A DNA stretch of 64,000 bases, from positions 1 through 64,000 of the forward strand of contig CP060755.1 of NCBI GenBank assembly GCA_023205875.1. The letters are read 5' to 3'. The translations under genes and the position numbers were made by a program. Shown piece after piece: positions 47,848-56,095 of the stretch; positions within the stretch are counted from its first letter, which is position 1; the number at the start of each line of letters is the position of its first letter. The notes beneath the pieces were generated by a model. It was not told the DNA's origin. It searched no databases and worked only from the letters and a program-made list of their open reading frames with translations. This DNA comes from Chloropicon primus (Eukaryota; Chlorophyta; Chloropicophyceae; Chloropicales; Chloropicaceae).

Positions 47848-48368
47848 CAGGTCGCCGTCAGATTCGGGCGGCTCCGCTGAAACGAGAAAAGAAACACGCT
47901 CACCTGAACCACGAATTGCCTCTTGCTGTCCCTGCGCTTTTTCGTGATGTCAACGTAAGAAAACTTGATCCTGTCGCGGGACAGCACCGTGTTCCCGCGT
48001 TCCACGTCCCTGACCAGCTGCTGCGCGCTCGTTCGGAAGGGCTTGGATCTCGTGAAGACTTTTTGCACGTCTCGGAACTGCTTGCACACCATCGCGAAGG
48101 CGAAGACGTCGTTCTGCGGAAGCTTCCCGAGGACTTGCAGGAGGATGTCATCCGGGAGGTTGACCTGCTGCTTTACCCCGAGAGTCTCCGCTTCAGGCCT
48201 CGCCTTCTCCGCGCTCCTCCTCCCCCTCTTCGTCGAAGCGATCGGATGCAACGCCTTCGAGGTGGACGCCCCCACCGACGGTTGCCCCCCCTTGCGCTTC
48301 TTTCCCGTCACCTTGTCCCTCTCCTTGTTCTTCCCACTCCCCCTCGTCCTCCTCGTCATCCTCGTCAT
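46708..48368 (-). CDS. F-box-like/ankyrin-type repeat protein, two exons
   Basis: Exon 1 48368-47904 and exon 2 47799-46708, with a 104-bp intron (GTGAGC...AAG, phase 0, (CT)n before the acceptor), give 518 residues. A basic N-terminus is followed by an F-box-like segment (LPDDILLQVLGKLPQNDVFA, about 73-110). Exon 2 holds about eleven ankyrin-type units of the pattern AAxxGHLxVLxWLxxxxCPW, each with a Cys-Pro-Trp or similar end. Similar proteins are multicopy in algae, oomycetes and giant viruses. If the F-box is functional the protein would be an SCF substrate receptor, but no substrate can be named. It ends 229 bp upstream of the murC start, same strand. Confidence 0.78.
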
Positions 48369-48863
48369 CCTCCCTCTCCCTCTCCCTCTTCCGCGTCGCG
48401 TCGCGTCGCGTCGCGTCGTCCTCCAAACCCTAACCCCTCCGGCTCCCCTCCGCTCCCGTCTTATCACCTGAACTGATCTGGTAACGCCCGCGACTTCCCT
48501 CCCTCCTGGCTCATGTCATCCCACGGACAACGCGCGCCCGCCCTCGAGGCGAGAGGACACACTTTGGGGGGAGCCAAGGGGAGGACGAGGGAGAGGGAGA
48601 GAGAAGGAGAAAAAGAGGGAGACAAGGGGCGAGAGGGTGTCTCCAGGGCTTTCAGACGATACCTTGTTCGACACGAGGGGCGTCCTGAGTGATCGGGAAC
48701 ACTTGAACGAACGAACAAGTGTGCTGGATCTCGGGAAGCAAGCGAGAGACCAAGGCGAAGGATGGGGGACCACGAGGGGACCAGGGGGACTGAAACGTGG
48801 AGGGTGGGGCGGTGAAATTGGAAATGGAAAGACGAGAACTTTGTTGAGGGGTGGAGGACCAAG
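48369..48863. other. Divergent region between ankyrin and glycosyltransferase genes
   Basis: 495 bp, GA-rich on the + strand, with a GAGAGGGAGAGAG-type stretch near 48590-48630. Open frames on both strands are shadows or low complexity. No gene seen. Confidence 0.5.
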
Positions 48864-51593
48864 ATGCGGAGGTGGAAACCCACCACCGTTCTCATCGTGG
48901 CGGTCGCCCTCGTGGTGGCGGGGCTGGCTTGGGGCGTTGCCGACGGGTCGGAGGTTCCTCTGCAGGTGGAGGAGAGGTGCCCGGGGGCTTGCGGGGGGAG
49001 GGGAAGGGGCATTTGCACGAAAACGGGGTGCTCCTGCCTGGCGGGACACGGCGGGTTGAGTTGCCAAGACGAGGGGGAACGCGCCGAGGCGGTCGCCTCG
49101 CGAGGCGAGGAGGGGCTCGGGACCAGGTTCGGGCGGGCCAGGACCGTGTGCGTTGCGAGCTCCCAGGTCCCGCACGCCTCCCTGTCGGAGGAGGTTGCCT
49201 TCGCCATCCCGGGTTTCCCCGTGGCGAGCGACCTCGCCGCCCGAGGGTACCTGGTGACTCTCGTCTTCCTGGCCCTGAACGGCGGGCCAGACCGCCGCCT
49301 GGTCGAAGGGTGGACCCAGCAGCTCGCTTCGGACAACAACATCGAGCTCAAAGTGTTGTCGAAGACGCAGCACTATTACATGCCGAGCACGGCGTCTCAG
49401 TCCTTCTCGCTGTACGCCTTCCTCAGGGATCGAGTGAGGGAGCACGGCCTGAAGCCCTTCGACCTGGTGATGGTCCACGACGGGCACGGCTTGGGTTACT
49501 ACCTCGGCCTTGCCAAGGGGCAGGACGAGAGGCGAAGCGGACTGGAGGGCACGAAAGTTCACGTGAATTTGGTGGCCCCCCACTTGTGGCTGGTCACGGA
49601 GGGAGCCGAGTTCGGGGTAACTTCCGTGGACGACATTGAGATCGACTTCATGGAGAAGGAGGCCGTGAGGCTGGCGGACCACGTGTCCGTCCAGCACGGC
49701 AGCATTCTCGCGTGGTGCGAGGAGAGGAAATGGAAGTTCCCGGGGAATACTGGCGTGGGGGCATTCTGGCCTCAGCACCACCGACCAGGCGCCGGGGGCG
49801 GCACGGAAGGGGAAGCCAAAGAAGCCTCGGGATCAGGGGTCCCGAGCATGTGGCAGAGCGTCGATTTGGGGAGGAAGAGGGAGAGGGACGCGACCAGGCC
49901 CTCGCGGCAGGGCAGCCACTTGGTCGTCGTGGTGCAAGGGCCCGGAGGGGGCAGGCAGGGGGCGATGGTCAGTTCCGGCGGAAACAAAAGAAGCAGCACC
50001 AACTTCCAAGTCAGCGAGGAGTTCAAGTACGAGATGATGGAGCGAGACTTGGACACTCTGGAGGACCTGGCTTGGAAGCTGGCAACAGACGAAGCAGCGG
50101 CAGGCCTTCTGAAGGGAGTCACTGTTCTCCTCGCTGGGATCGAGGACAGGTCCCTTCCGCTTCAAATGAAGAGGAGAATCGCACAGGTTGGCAGCGAACT
50201 GGAGGCCGCAATACCCGGTCTTTCTTTCTCCATGAGAGCCTGCAGGTACTCGGAGGCCCTCCAATTTTTGGAGCAGGAAGGCAGTGGGGAGGACTTCAAG
50301 TTCTTTGCTGCTCTGGCAGAGCACCACAGGGACTTGCTCACGTTCGACTGGCTGCATAAACTTGCGAGTCAGGGCTGGGAAACGGTGTTCCTCTCCAATT
50401 CGAGCGCGACTCAAGAAATCCTTGCCAGCAGCGTCGGCCACAGGGCAGCGGACACCGCCTTGGCGGAATCGGTCGATGGCGTGATCTCACAGTTCGTTCG
50501 CTCCTCGCGCGAGCCGCGGGAAAGAGAGGGTCCCCGGGCACCTGGGGCATCAGGCTTCCTTTCCAACCGCGTCATGCTCCAGGCTTTGTCCTTTCACAAC
50601 CCGGCACTGCCCGCAAAGATGCAGAGCGTGCTCGCGGAGCAGACCTGCATGAGCATCCTGAAAACGTTGGTCGGTGGCCATCCCGGAGCCCGGCGAGGTT
50701 CTTCCCCAGGAAGGGAGGAGTTCCTCCACGCCACGGCACTCCCGTTCGTGAGCGTGGTGATCACTCATTACAACCGCCCAGATTTTTTGGAACAGGCCGT
50801 CAAGTCCGTGACGTACCAGTCCTACCCGGAGGAGCTCCTGGAGCTGATCGTCATCGACGATGGCAGCCCCGACGCGGGGATCAGGGAGAAGCTGGTCTCT
50901 CTGAGCTCGAGGTACCTCTTCCAGTTTCGCGGGTGGAGCGTAAAGTTCGAGCCCAACAGGTATCTTGGGGGCGCCAGGAACGCTGGTGCGGGGTACGCCA
51001 AGGGCAAGTATATATTGTTCATGGACGACGACAATTATGCAAAGTCCTACGAGGTGGAGCACTTTGTGCGAGCGATGGAGGGCACCCATGCCGACGTAAT
51101 GACGTCTGGTTTGGATTTCATCACGGGCAAGTACGAGCCCCCGAGCGAGTCGTGCTCCCTGTCCAGGCACAAGGGCAAGCATCTGAGCGGGCCAAGCCTC
51201 AAGTCCCGCAAGTGCATTCACAGGGAATCAAAGATGAGCCACCCGTTCGAGGAACCTGCGGGGAACAGGACCAGCAGTCCCGTCGCGGGCCGCGCTTCCC
51301 CCTCCTTCGTGTTTCTGGGGGCCAGCAGCAACGTCGGGCTCTTCAAGAACTGTTACGGGGACGCCAACAGCTTCTTTCGATCGGAGTCCTTCAGGGACCT
51401 GGGCGGGTACACCACGGACAGGCACGTTGGCTACGAGGACTGGGAGTTTTACTCGAAAGCCGCTTTGGGCGGCTTCAACCTCCAAACGGTTCCCAGGGCC
51501 ATGTACTTTTACAGGTTCACCTCCGGGAGCATGCAGAAGACGACGAGCTACAGGCAAAGCAGAAAGAGGGCCTTGAGGGCGTACACAGGCTGA
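48864..51593 (+). CDS. Membrane-anchored glycosyltransferase with EGF-like module and GT2 domain
   Basis: 909 residues, single exon. An N-terminal signal anchor (about 8-26) is followed by a Cys-rich EGF-like module (about 39-67, CPGACGGRGRG to CSCLAGHGG). The first half then looks like the N-terminal part of a GT-B (GT4-like) transferase (FAIPGFPVASDLAARGYLVT, HDGHGLGYYLGLAKG). The second half is a clear GT2 (GT-A) domain from about 629: VSVVITHYNRPDFLEQAVKS, IVIDDGSPD, GARNAGAGYAKGKYILFMDD with the DDD metal motif, then GYEDWEFYSKAALGG. Probably a Golgi or plasma-membrane enzyme making surface glycans; donor and acceptor are unknown. Confidence 0.83.
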   Translation: MRRWKPTTVLIVAVALVVAGLAWGVADGSEVPLQVEERCPGACGGRGRGICTKTGCSCLAGHGGLSCQDEGERAEAVASRGEEGLGTRFGRARTVCVASSQVPHASLSEEVAFAIPGFPVASDLAARGYLVTLVFLALNGGPDRRLVEGWTQQLASDNNIELKVLSKTQHYYMPSTASQSFSLYAFLRDRVREHGLKPFDLVMVHDGHGLGYYLGLAKGQDERRSGLEGTKVHVNLVAPHLWLVTEGAEFGVTSVDDIEIDFMEKEAVRLADHVSVQHGSILAWCEERKWKFPGNTGVGAFWPQHHRPGAGGGTEGEAKEASGSGVPSMWQSVDLGRKRERDATRPSRQGSHLVVVVQGPGGGRQGAMVSSGGNKRSSTNFQVSEEFKYEMMERDLDTLEDLAWKLATDEAAAGLLKGVTVLLAGIEDRSLPLQMKRRIAQVGSELEAAIPGLSFSMRACRYSEALQFLEQEGSGEDFKFFAALAEHHRDLLTFDWLHKLASQGWETVFLSNSSATQEILASSVGHRAADTALAESVDGVISQFVRSSREPREREGPRAPGASGFLSNRVMLQALSFHNPALPAKMQSVLAEQTCMSILKTLVGGHPGARRGSSPGREEFLHATALPFVSVVITHYNRPDFLEQAVKSVTYQSYPEELLELIVIDDGSPDAGIREKLVSLSSRYLFQFRGWSVKFEPNRYLGGARNAGAGYAKGKYILFMDDDNYAKSYEVEHFVRAMEGTHADVMTSGLDFITGKYEPPSESCSLSRHKGKHLSGPSLKSRKCIHRESKMSHPFEEPAGNRTSSPVAGRASPSFVFLGASSNVGLFKNCYGDANSFFRSESFRDLGGYTTDRHVGYEDWEFYSKAALGGFNLQTVPRAMYFYRFTSGSMQKTTSYRQSRKRALRAYTG

Positions 51594-51720
51594 GAGAGAG
51601 AGAGAGAGGAGGGGAGGGAGAGAGAAGGGAGGGAGAGAGAAGGGAGGGAGAGAGAAGGGAGGCCGAGTATAACTATCATGATGCACTTTTTTTCCAAAGT
51701 CATTCCTCGTATTGTACATA

Positions 51721-52449
51721 TTAGCAAACCGTGTCCGCTGTCTCCAGGACCACGAAGGAGCTCGAGCGCGAGGGGGAGTAGCCCGAGACCATCGAGTAGC
51801 ACGAGAATTGCTCGGGCTTGCTGTGGGCGCACGAGTACGAGTGGGAGACGGAGTGGGTCGCGGTGGCCACGGTGCAGTCCGTGACGCCCTCCGTCGCCGT
51901 CTCGAGGCCGCCCTCCTTCTTGGCGACGATGCCCAGGAAGCTGCAGAACTCGAGGAGGTCCCTCTTTATCGCGGCGTTGAACTCCCCCGCGTTCAACTTT
52001 GCCTGCCCCGTGGCCTGGGCCCTCCGCCCCTCCCTGCTCCCGCCGTCCTCCCCTTGGTCTTCCTTCTCCTCCAGAAAGTCGAGGAGGGAGGCCGTCCGAA
52101 GCCACACGGATACCTTGCTTTGGCTGTCTATTGCGGGGAGGCACTTCCACTCGGTCAAATCCTGCGCGAGCGAGGTCGTTGGGGGAGAGAACCGGCTCAC
52201 GTGATGCTGACGCTGCTTGCAGAATTCCACAAAGTTCTTCTGGACGAGGATATCGTCGTCGGTCGCGTCCTTCGCCGCCTCAATCCCCTCAATCCCGTCG
52301 TCCTCCCTCTCGCACGCCTCAAGGTCCTCAAGGTCCTCCTCAAGGTCCTCCTCGGCTCGTCCCTTCCAGACCCTCCACAACACCTCTCTCAACTCGAGGA
52401 GGTCGTCCCTCACCCCTCGACCTCCTCCCGCTCCCTTGGCTCTCTCCAT
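51721..52449 (-). CDS. Unknown 242-residue protein
   Basis: Single-exon frame with an ATG at 52449. It reads MERAKGAGGGRGVRDDLLEL, then an acidic Glu/Asp repeat (EEDLEEDLEDLEA). A more complex centre follows (DDDILVQKNFVEFCKQRQHH, KCLPAIDSQSKVSVWLRTAS) with a Ser/Thr-rich tail (HSVSHSYSCAHS). The central part has normal amino-acid complexity, which argues for a real gene, but I recognise no domain. Convergent with the glycosyltransferase gene, divergent from the IQ-SAM gene. Confidence 0.5.
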   Translation of the reverse strand: MERAKGAGGGRGVRDDLLELREVLWRVWKGRAEEDLEEDLEDLEACEREDDGIEGIEAAKDATDDDILVQKNFVEFCKQRQHHVSRFSPPTTSLAQDLTEWKCLPAIDSQSKVSVWLRTASLLDFLEEKEDQGEDGGSREGRRAQATGQAKLNAGEFNAAIKRDLLEFCSFLGIVAKKEGGLETATEGVTDCTVATATHSVSHSYSCAHSKPEQFSCYSMVSGYSPSRSSSFVVLETADTVC

Positions 52450-52980
52450 CCTCGCCCACAACCCCAAACGAACCAACCCCTCCTCCTCCTCGAGTACCTC
52501 CTCACCTCCTCAAAGGAGCAACGCAAAAAGCGCCCAAGCACAAGCCACCCGCACAAGCCACGTGCGCGCGCTATTCTATCCTCACTCACGGTCCCCTCTC
52601 TCTTTCTCTCTCTCCCGCCAAATGCAAATGAGAAAAACCTCCAACAACCTGTTCCCTTTTCCCGGGAAATGAAATGAGGAAGAAGAAGAGAAGAGACGGC
52701 GACCGAGCAGAGGCCGAGAGGATCGAGGCGAGGGGAGGGGGGACTGCGCTCCTCGAGGAAGACCAAACAAACACAGAACAACACAAACGACAAAGTGCGT
52801 GTGTCTGCGTCCTGCGTCCTGCGTCTGCGTGTGTTTGTGCGACGATTGGATTGCGAGTAGGAGTCTCTCTTGACCAGGACAGGAGTGCGAAGAGGATCGA
52901 TTGTTTGGTTGTTTGATTGATTGATTGTTTGGTTGTTTGATCGTGGTTCGGAGGCGGGACTGAATTGATTGGTGGGGGAC
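52450..52980. other. Divergent promoter with short tandem repeats
   Basis: 531 bp. It contains GCGTCCT/GCGTCT repeats (52797-52832) and a TTGATTG/TTGTTTG tract (52895-52945). CACGTG-like GCCACGTGCG occurs near 52558. No gene seen. Confidence 0.5.
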
Positions 52981-53673
52981 ATGAGCGAAGCGGAGGCGGA
53001 AGCGAAAAAGAAGGCGGCGGAGGAGGAGGCGGGGGAGGGGCAGGGGCAGGGGGAGGACCTCGGCCTGACCGAGGAGGAGGCGGCGATTGTGATAGGAAAG
53101 TACGCCAAAGGTTACGTGGCGCGGAAAGAGGTGGAGGCACACAAGAAGGAGAGGGAGGAGCAGAGGCTCAAGGAGCAGGCGGAGGCGGAGGAGAAGGCGG
53201 CCAGCCTGATCGGTGCCGCGGCCAAGGGACGCCTCCAGAAGAAGAAGTTCGAGGAGTTGAAGAAGGCCAGCCAGGAGGAAGGCAACAAGAAGCCGACCAT
53301 AGACTTCGAGATAGCCCTCTCGACCAAGTTCGCGCTGAAGAAGCTCGAGGCGATGAGCGGCCTCCAGGGCCTGGAGAAGATGCAAGGGGACGCCTCGGAT
53401 CAGGTTGCGATCAAGAAGAGGGTGAAGGCGGAGGTGGAGGGGTGGTCGGGAAGCCAGTGCTCCGACTTCCTGACCTCGGTGACCGCTATGCGGCCCTACT
53501 CGACGGCCTTTTCCGCGATCAACGGCAAAGCGATCCTCCGGATGAGCATCAACAGCCTCAGCTCCATGGGGGTCAAGCAATTCGACCACCAGCGCATCGT
53601 TTGGGCGGCCGTCAAGGAGCTTCAACGGTTTTGCAACAACATCGAATACGTCCCCGCGGATGAGCGCGTGTGA
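52981..53673 (+). CDS. IQ-motif and SAM-domain protein
   Basis: 230 residues, single exon. A Lys/Glu/Ala-rich N-terminus carries two IQ-like units (IVIGKYAKGYVARKEVEA and LIGAAAKGRLQKKKFEEL), possible calmodulin or light-chain sites; both lack the classical Gln of IQ. A central segment with SGLQGLEKMQGDA follows. The C-terminal ~75 residues form a SAM-like domain (WSGSQCSDFLTSVTAMRPYS, INGKAILRMSINSLSSMGVK, QFDHQRIVWAAVKELQRF). A small adaptor or scaffold protein; no named orthologue recognised. The ATG 52981 is the first ATG of the frame. Confidence 0.75.
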   Translation: MSEAEAEAKKKAAEEEAGEGQGQGEDLGLTEEEAAIVIGKYAKGYVARKEVEAHKKEREEQRLKEQAEAEEKAASLIGAAAKGRLQKKKFEELKKASQEEGNKKPTIDFEIALSTKFALKKLEAMSGLQGLEKMQGDASDQVAIKKRVKAEVEGWSGSQCSDFLTSVTAMRPYSTAFSAINGKAILRMSINSLSSMGVKQFDHQRIVWAAVKELQRFCNNIEYVPADERV

Positions 53674-53769
53674 TAGGTGGTGGTGAGGGGGAGGCCCGGA
53701 GGTAACTAGAAACAAAAAAATAGAAACTAAATAGTCTTGAAAGCTTGTCTTTTAAGTTTGGGGACGACG

Positions 53770-55287
53770 TTAGATGTCCCTGAACAAGTGTGAGTCGATT
53801 CCGTACAGGCCGCCTTGGTTCCAGCCTGCGGACCACACGCTGCTGTCCCCAAAGGACCTCTGCGGTCCCCTGGCCCCCGCCGCGGCGTCCCTGGGCTGCT
53901 CCCCCGCGGCGCCCCTGCTGGGCAAGCGGCCGGGGAAGAGGGAGACCTCCGCGGGCTTCTCCGTGAAGCTGATCTTCGCGCTGAAGTCGTCGAACCTCTT
54001 GCTGTTGCCCCCGCGGCTGCTGAAGGGGACCTTCTCGACGGAGGTCCTCATGAACTGCTCGGCCCTCACGTTCAGGTTGTGGGCCTCCGCTCCGGCCTTG
54101 GAGGACCTGCTGCTGCTGATGCTCAGGATGCTGTCAAAGTCCTCGATGAGCTGCACGGTCCTCTGGTCGTGGTTCTGGACGTCCGGCTCCCCCAGGTTGA
54201 TCTGGATGGCCGACACGCTCCTCCTGGTCCTCCTGGTCTGGTGCTTGGGCTGCCTCGCCGGGCCGGGGAGGTTGGACCTCATCATGGCCTCGTCCCTCCT
54301 GGCGAGCTGCTCGCGGACCTCCCTGATCCCGTGCAGGGACTTTGGCCCCTTGGTGTTCTGCAGCACTTGGAGCTCCGCCACGTCGTACTCCACCTGGGCG
54401 GCGAAGGGGACCTTGGACCTCGGCGGGGGCTCGTACCTGAAGATCACGTTGTCCAGCTTGTGCAGCCTCTTCACGGTCACGTTGGAGTGATTCCCCTCCG
54501 CGAGGTCCTTGTACAGCTGGATGGCGTGGCAGATGATGTCCACGGCGTGCTGCACCACCCCCCGGGCGCCGGCCACGTGGAACTGCCTGGTGGGCCTGTC
54601 CACCTCCCTGTCCGGCGGCTTGTTGAAGCTGTAGATGCTCGCCCCGCTCACCGACTCGATCTGGTGGATGGACGCCCCGTTCGGCCCGACCACGAACCCC
54701 GCCGCGAGGAGGGTCACGCGGAGGACCACGCAGTTGTCCCCCCTCTCGGCCATCACGATCTCCTGCTTGATGTTCTCGGTGCCGATCCCGGCGGGCCTCT
54801 TGCCGGTGGCCCCGAGGCCCTTGTTGGGGTTCGCGGCGCCGCTCGGGGGCGACGTCGGCCTCGTCGCGGGGGGGGCGGCGACCGGCGGCGGGGGCACGAC
54901 CTGGCTCGACTCCACCTGGAGCGTGAGCTTCTTGCCCTCCCTCGCCACCGGCTGCTTGAACTCCCAGGAGATGTTCAGGTCCTCCGGCAGGATTGAGTCG
55001 AGATTGGACTTCGAGTGGTTCAGCTGGGTCTTGGCCGCCACCCAGGACCCCTGGCCGGGCGGTGGGGGGGAGCCGCGGCGGGGCGCTCGGGGGTGGGGAT
55101 TGGCGATCCCGCCGCCCCTCCACGCCTTGAGCACGTCCATCGACCGCCCCCCGGATGAGGAGGACCGAGGAGGGCGACTGCCCTTGCCCTTGGCCCTCGG
55201 CGGGGAGGACGCGAACGGCTGCAGCTGGGGCAGATCCTCGATGTTCAGGGAGATCTTCCTCTCGGAAACCGGCACGCACTTCTCCAT
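53770..55287 (-). CDS. KH-domain RNA-binding protein
   Basis: 505 residues, single exon. A long Pro/Ser/Arg-rich N-terminus is followed by one KH domain (about 180-262) with VTLLAAGFVVGPNGASIHQI, carrying the GPNG loop in the GxxG position, and SGASIYSFNKPPDREVD. Further parts, VIFRYEPPPRSKVPFAAQVE and ISAIQINLGEP-type sequence, are conserved-looking but unrecognised. Single-KH proteins bind RNA, often as regulators of splicing or translation; the target is unknown. Divergent from SCY2. Confidence 0.75.
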   Translation of the reverse strand: MEKCVPVSERKISLNIEDLPQLQPFASSPPRAKGKGSRPPRSSSSGGRSMDVLKAWRGGGIANPHPRAPRRGSPPPPGQGSWVAAKTQLNHSKSNLDSILPEDLNISWEFKQPVAREGKKLTLQVESSQVVPPPPVAAPPATRPTSPPSGAANPNKGLGATGKRPAGIGTENIKQEIVMAERGDNCVVLRVTLLAAGFVVGPNGASIHQIESVSGASIYSFNKPPDREVDRPTRQFHVAGARGVVQHAVDIICHAIQLYKDLAEGNHSNVTVKRLHKLDNVIFRYEPPPRSKVPFAAQVEYDVAELQVLQNTKGPKSLHGIREVREQLARRDEAMMRSNLPGPARQPKHQTRRTRRSVSAIQINLGEPDVQNHDQRTVQLIEDFDSILSISSSRSSKAGAEAHNLNVRAEQFMRTSVEKVPFSSRGGNSKRFDDFSAKISFTEKPAEVSLFPGRLPSRGAAGEQPRDAAAGARGPQRSFGDSSVWSAGWNQGGLYGIDSHLFRDI

Positions 55288-55740
55288 CTTGCTTGCTCTT
55301 CGTCGTCGTCTCTTGATCGATCAAGACAGGACGTTACGTACGTTTTCTTTTTCTTGGCCGACGATTGCAATGAGAGGTGAGGTGAGGTTGAGCAGCAGCA
55401 GCGAAGGCGCGCTGATCGTCCGCGCGTCTCGATCGATCGGTTGTCGTCGTCGTCTGTTACCCTAGCGCGCGCGCGATCGCGATCGGTTTGATTTTGATAG
55501 GATCGTCTCTGGTTTTTTTGGGGGGGAAAGGAACAACCAAGGCAGAGTTGTCTTCGTGTGGTGTTTGATTTTCTTCTCCTCAAGGTGTCCTGGGCGGGGG
55601 CCGGGTGGGGAGGGTGATCGTGTAGAATACGCAGGTTGAACCTCAGGGATACTATCAGGGAAAACTGGGGGAGGACCTCGGCGGCCGTTACGACCGTGGG
55701 ATTTCTACACGCCCGCACGAAGAGGAGATCGAGGAGCGAT

Positions 55741-55756
55741 GGCCCCACGTGGGGCC
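55741..55756. promoter_or_regulatory. 16-bp palindrome with G-box core
   Basis: GGCCCCACGTGGGGCC is its own reverse complement and contains CACGTG, the bZIP/bHLH G-box. It lies about 340 bp upstream of SCY2 and 450 bp upstream of the KH gene. Function is inferred from the motif only. Confidence 0.4.
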
Positions 55757-55794
55757 CACGGGGAGGGGGGGCGGACGGTTTTTATTAGTCCACG

Positions 55795-55813
55795 CCACGC
55801 TTTGAAAGCGTGG
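55795..55813. promoter_or_regulatory. Perfect 9-bp inverted repeat
   Basis: CCACGCTTT, one G, then AAAGCGTGG. A symmetric protein-binding site is likelier than a hairpin given the one-base centre. Confidence 0.35.
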
Positions 55814-56095
55814 GCGCGTTACCACAGCCCGGATGGTGACTTTACAACCCCAACCCAAACTTCCCGCCAACACAAAAGTTTGAAAACCAAGAAAAGAAAA
55901 GTCCAAACCCTCGTCCCCGAGGAAAAGGAAAAGTCAATCGGTCTTGACGACCGACCGAAAAGAGGATCCGATCCTCTTCTCTCGAACGCGAACGTCGCGC
56001 CTGGCCTGACCCGCCTCCTTTCTTCGCCAGCGCCAGCTTGTCCACAAAACACGAGAGAGAGAGAGAGAGAGAGAGATCGAATCGATCGGAGGGGG

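Larger units (their letters stand above)
55288..56095. other. KH/SCY2 divergent region
   Basis: 808 bp. It contains GCGCGCGCGATCGCGATCGG (about 55466-55485), a G-box palindrome (55741-55756), a hairpin-like palindrome (55795-55813) and (GA)n just upstream of the SCY2 start (about 56054-56075). The long in-frame extension of SCY2 back to 55739 is probably not coding. Confidence 0.55.

Noticed and set aside
48464-49781. Minus-strand frames of 295 and 421 codons opposite the glycosyltransferase start
   Set aside because: Shadows of GC-rich coding sequence; no domain, and the GT gene on the + strand is clear.
55739-56095. Longer N-terminus for SCY2 from an ATG at 55739
   Set aside because: It would read through the G-box palindrome and a (GA)n tract, adding low-complexity residues absent from SCY2 homologues; the ATG at 56096 gives a normal transit peptide.
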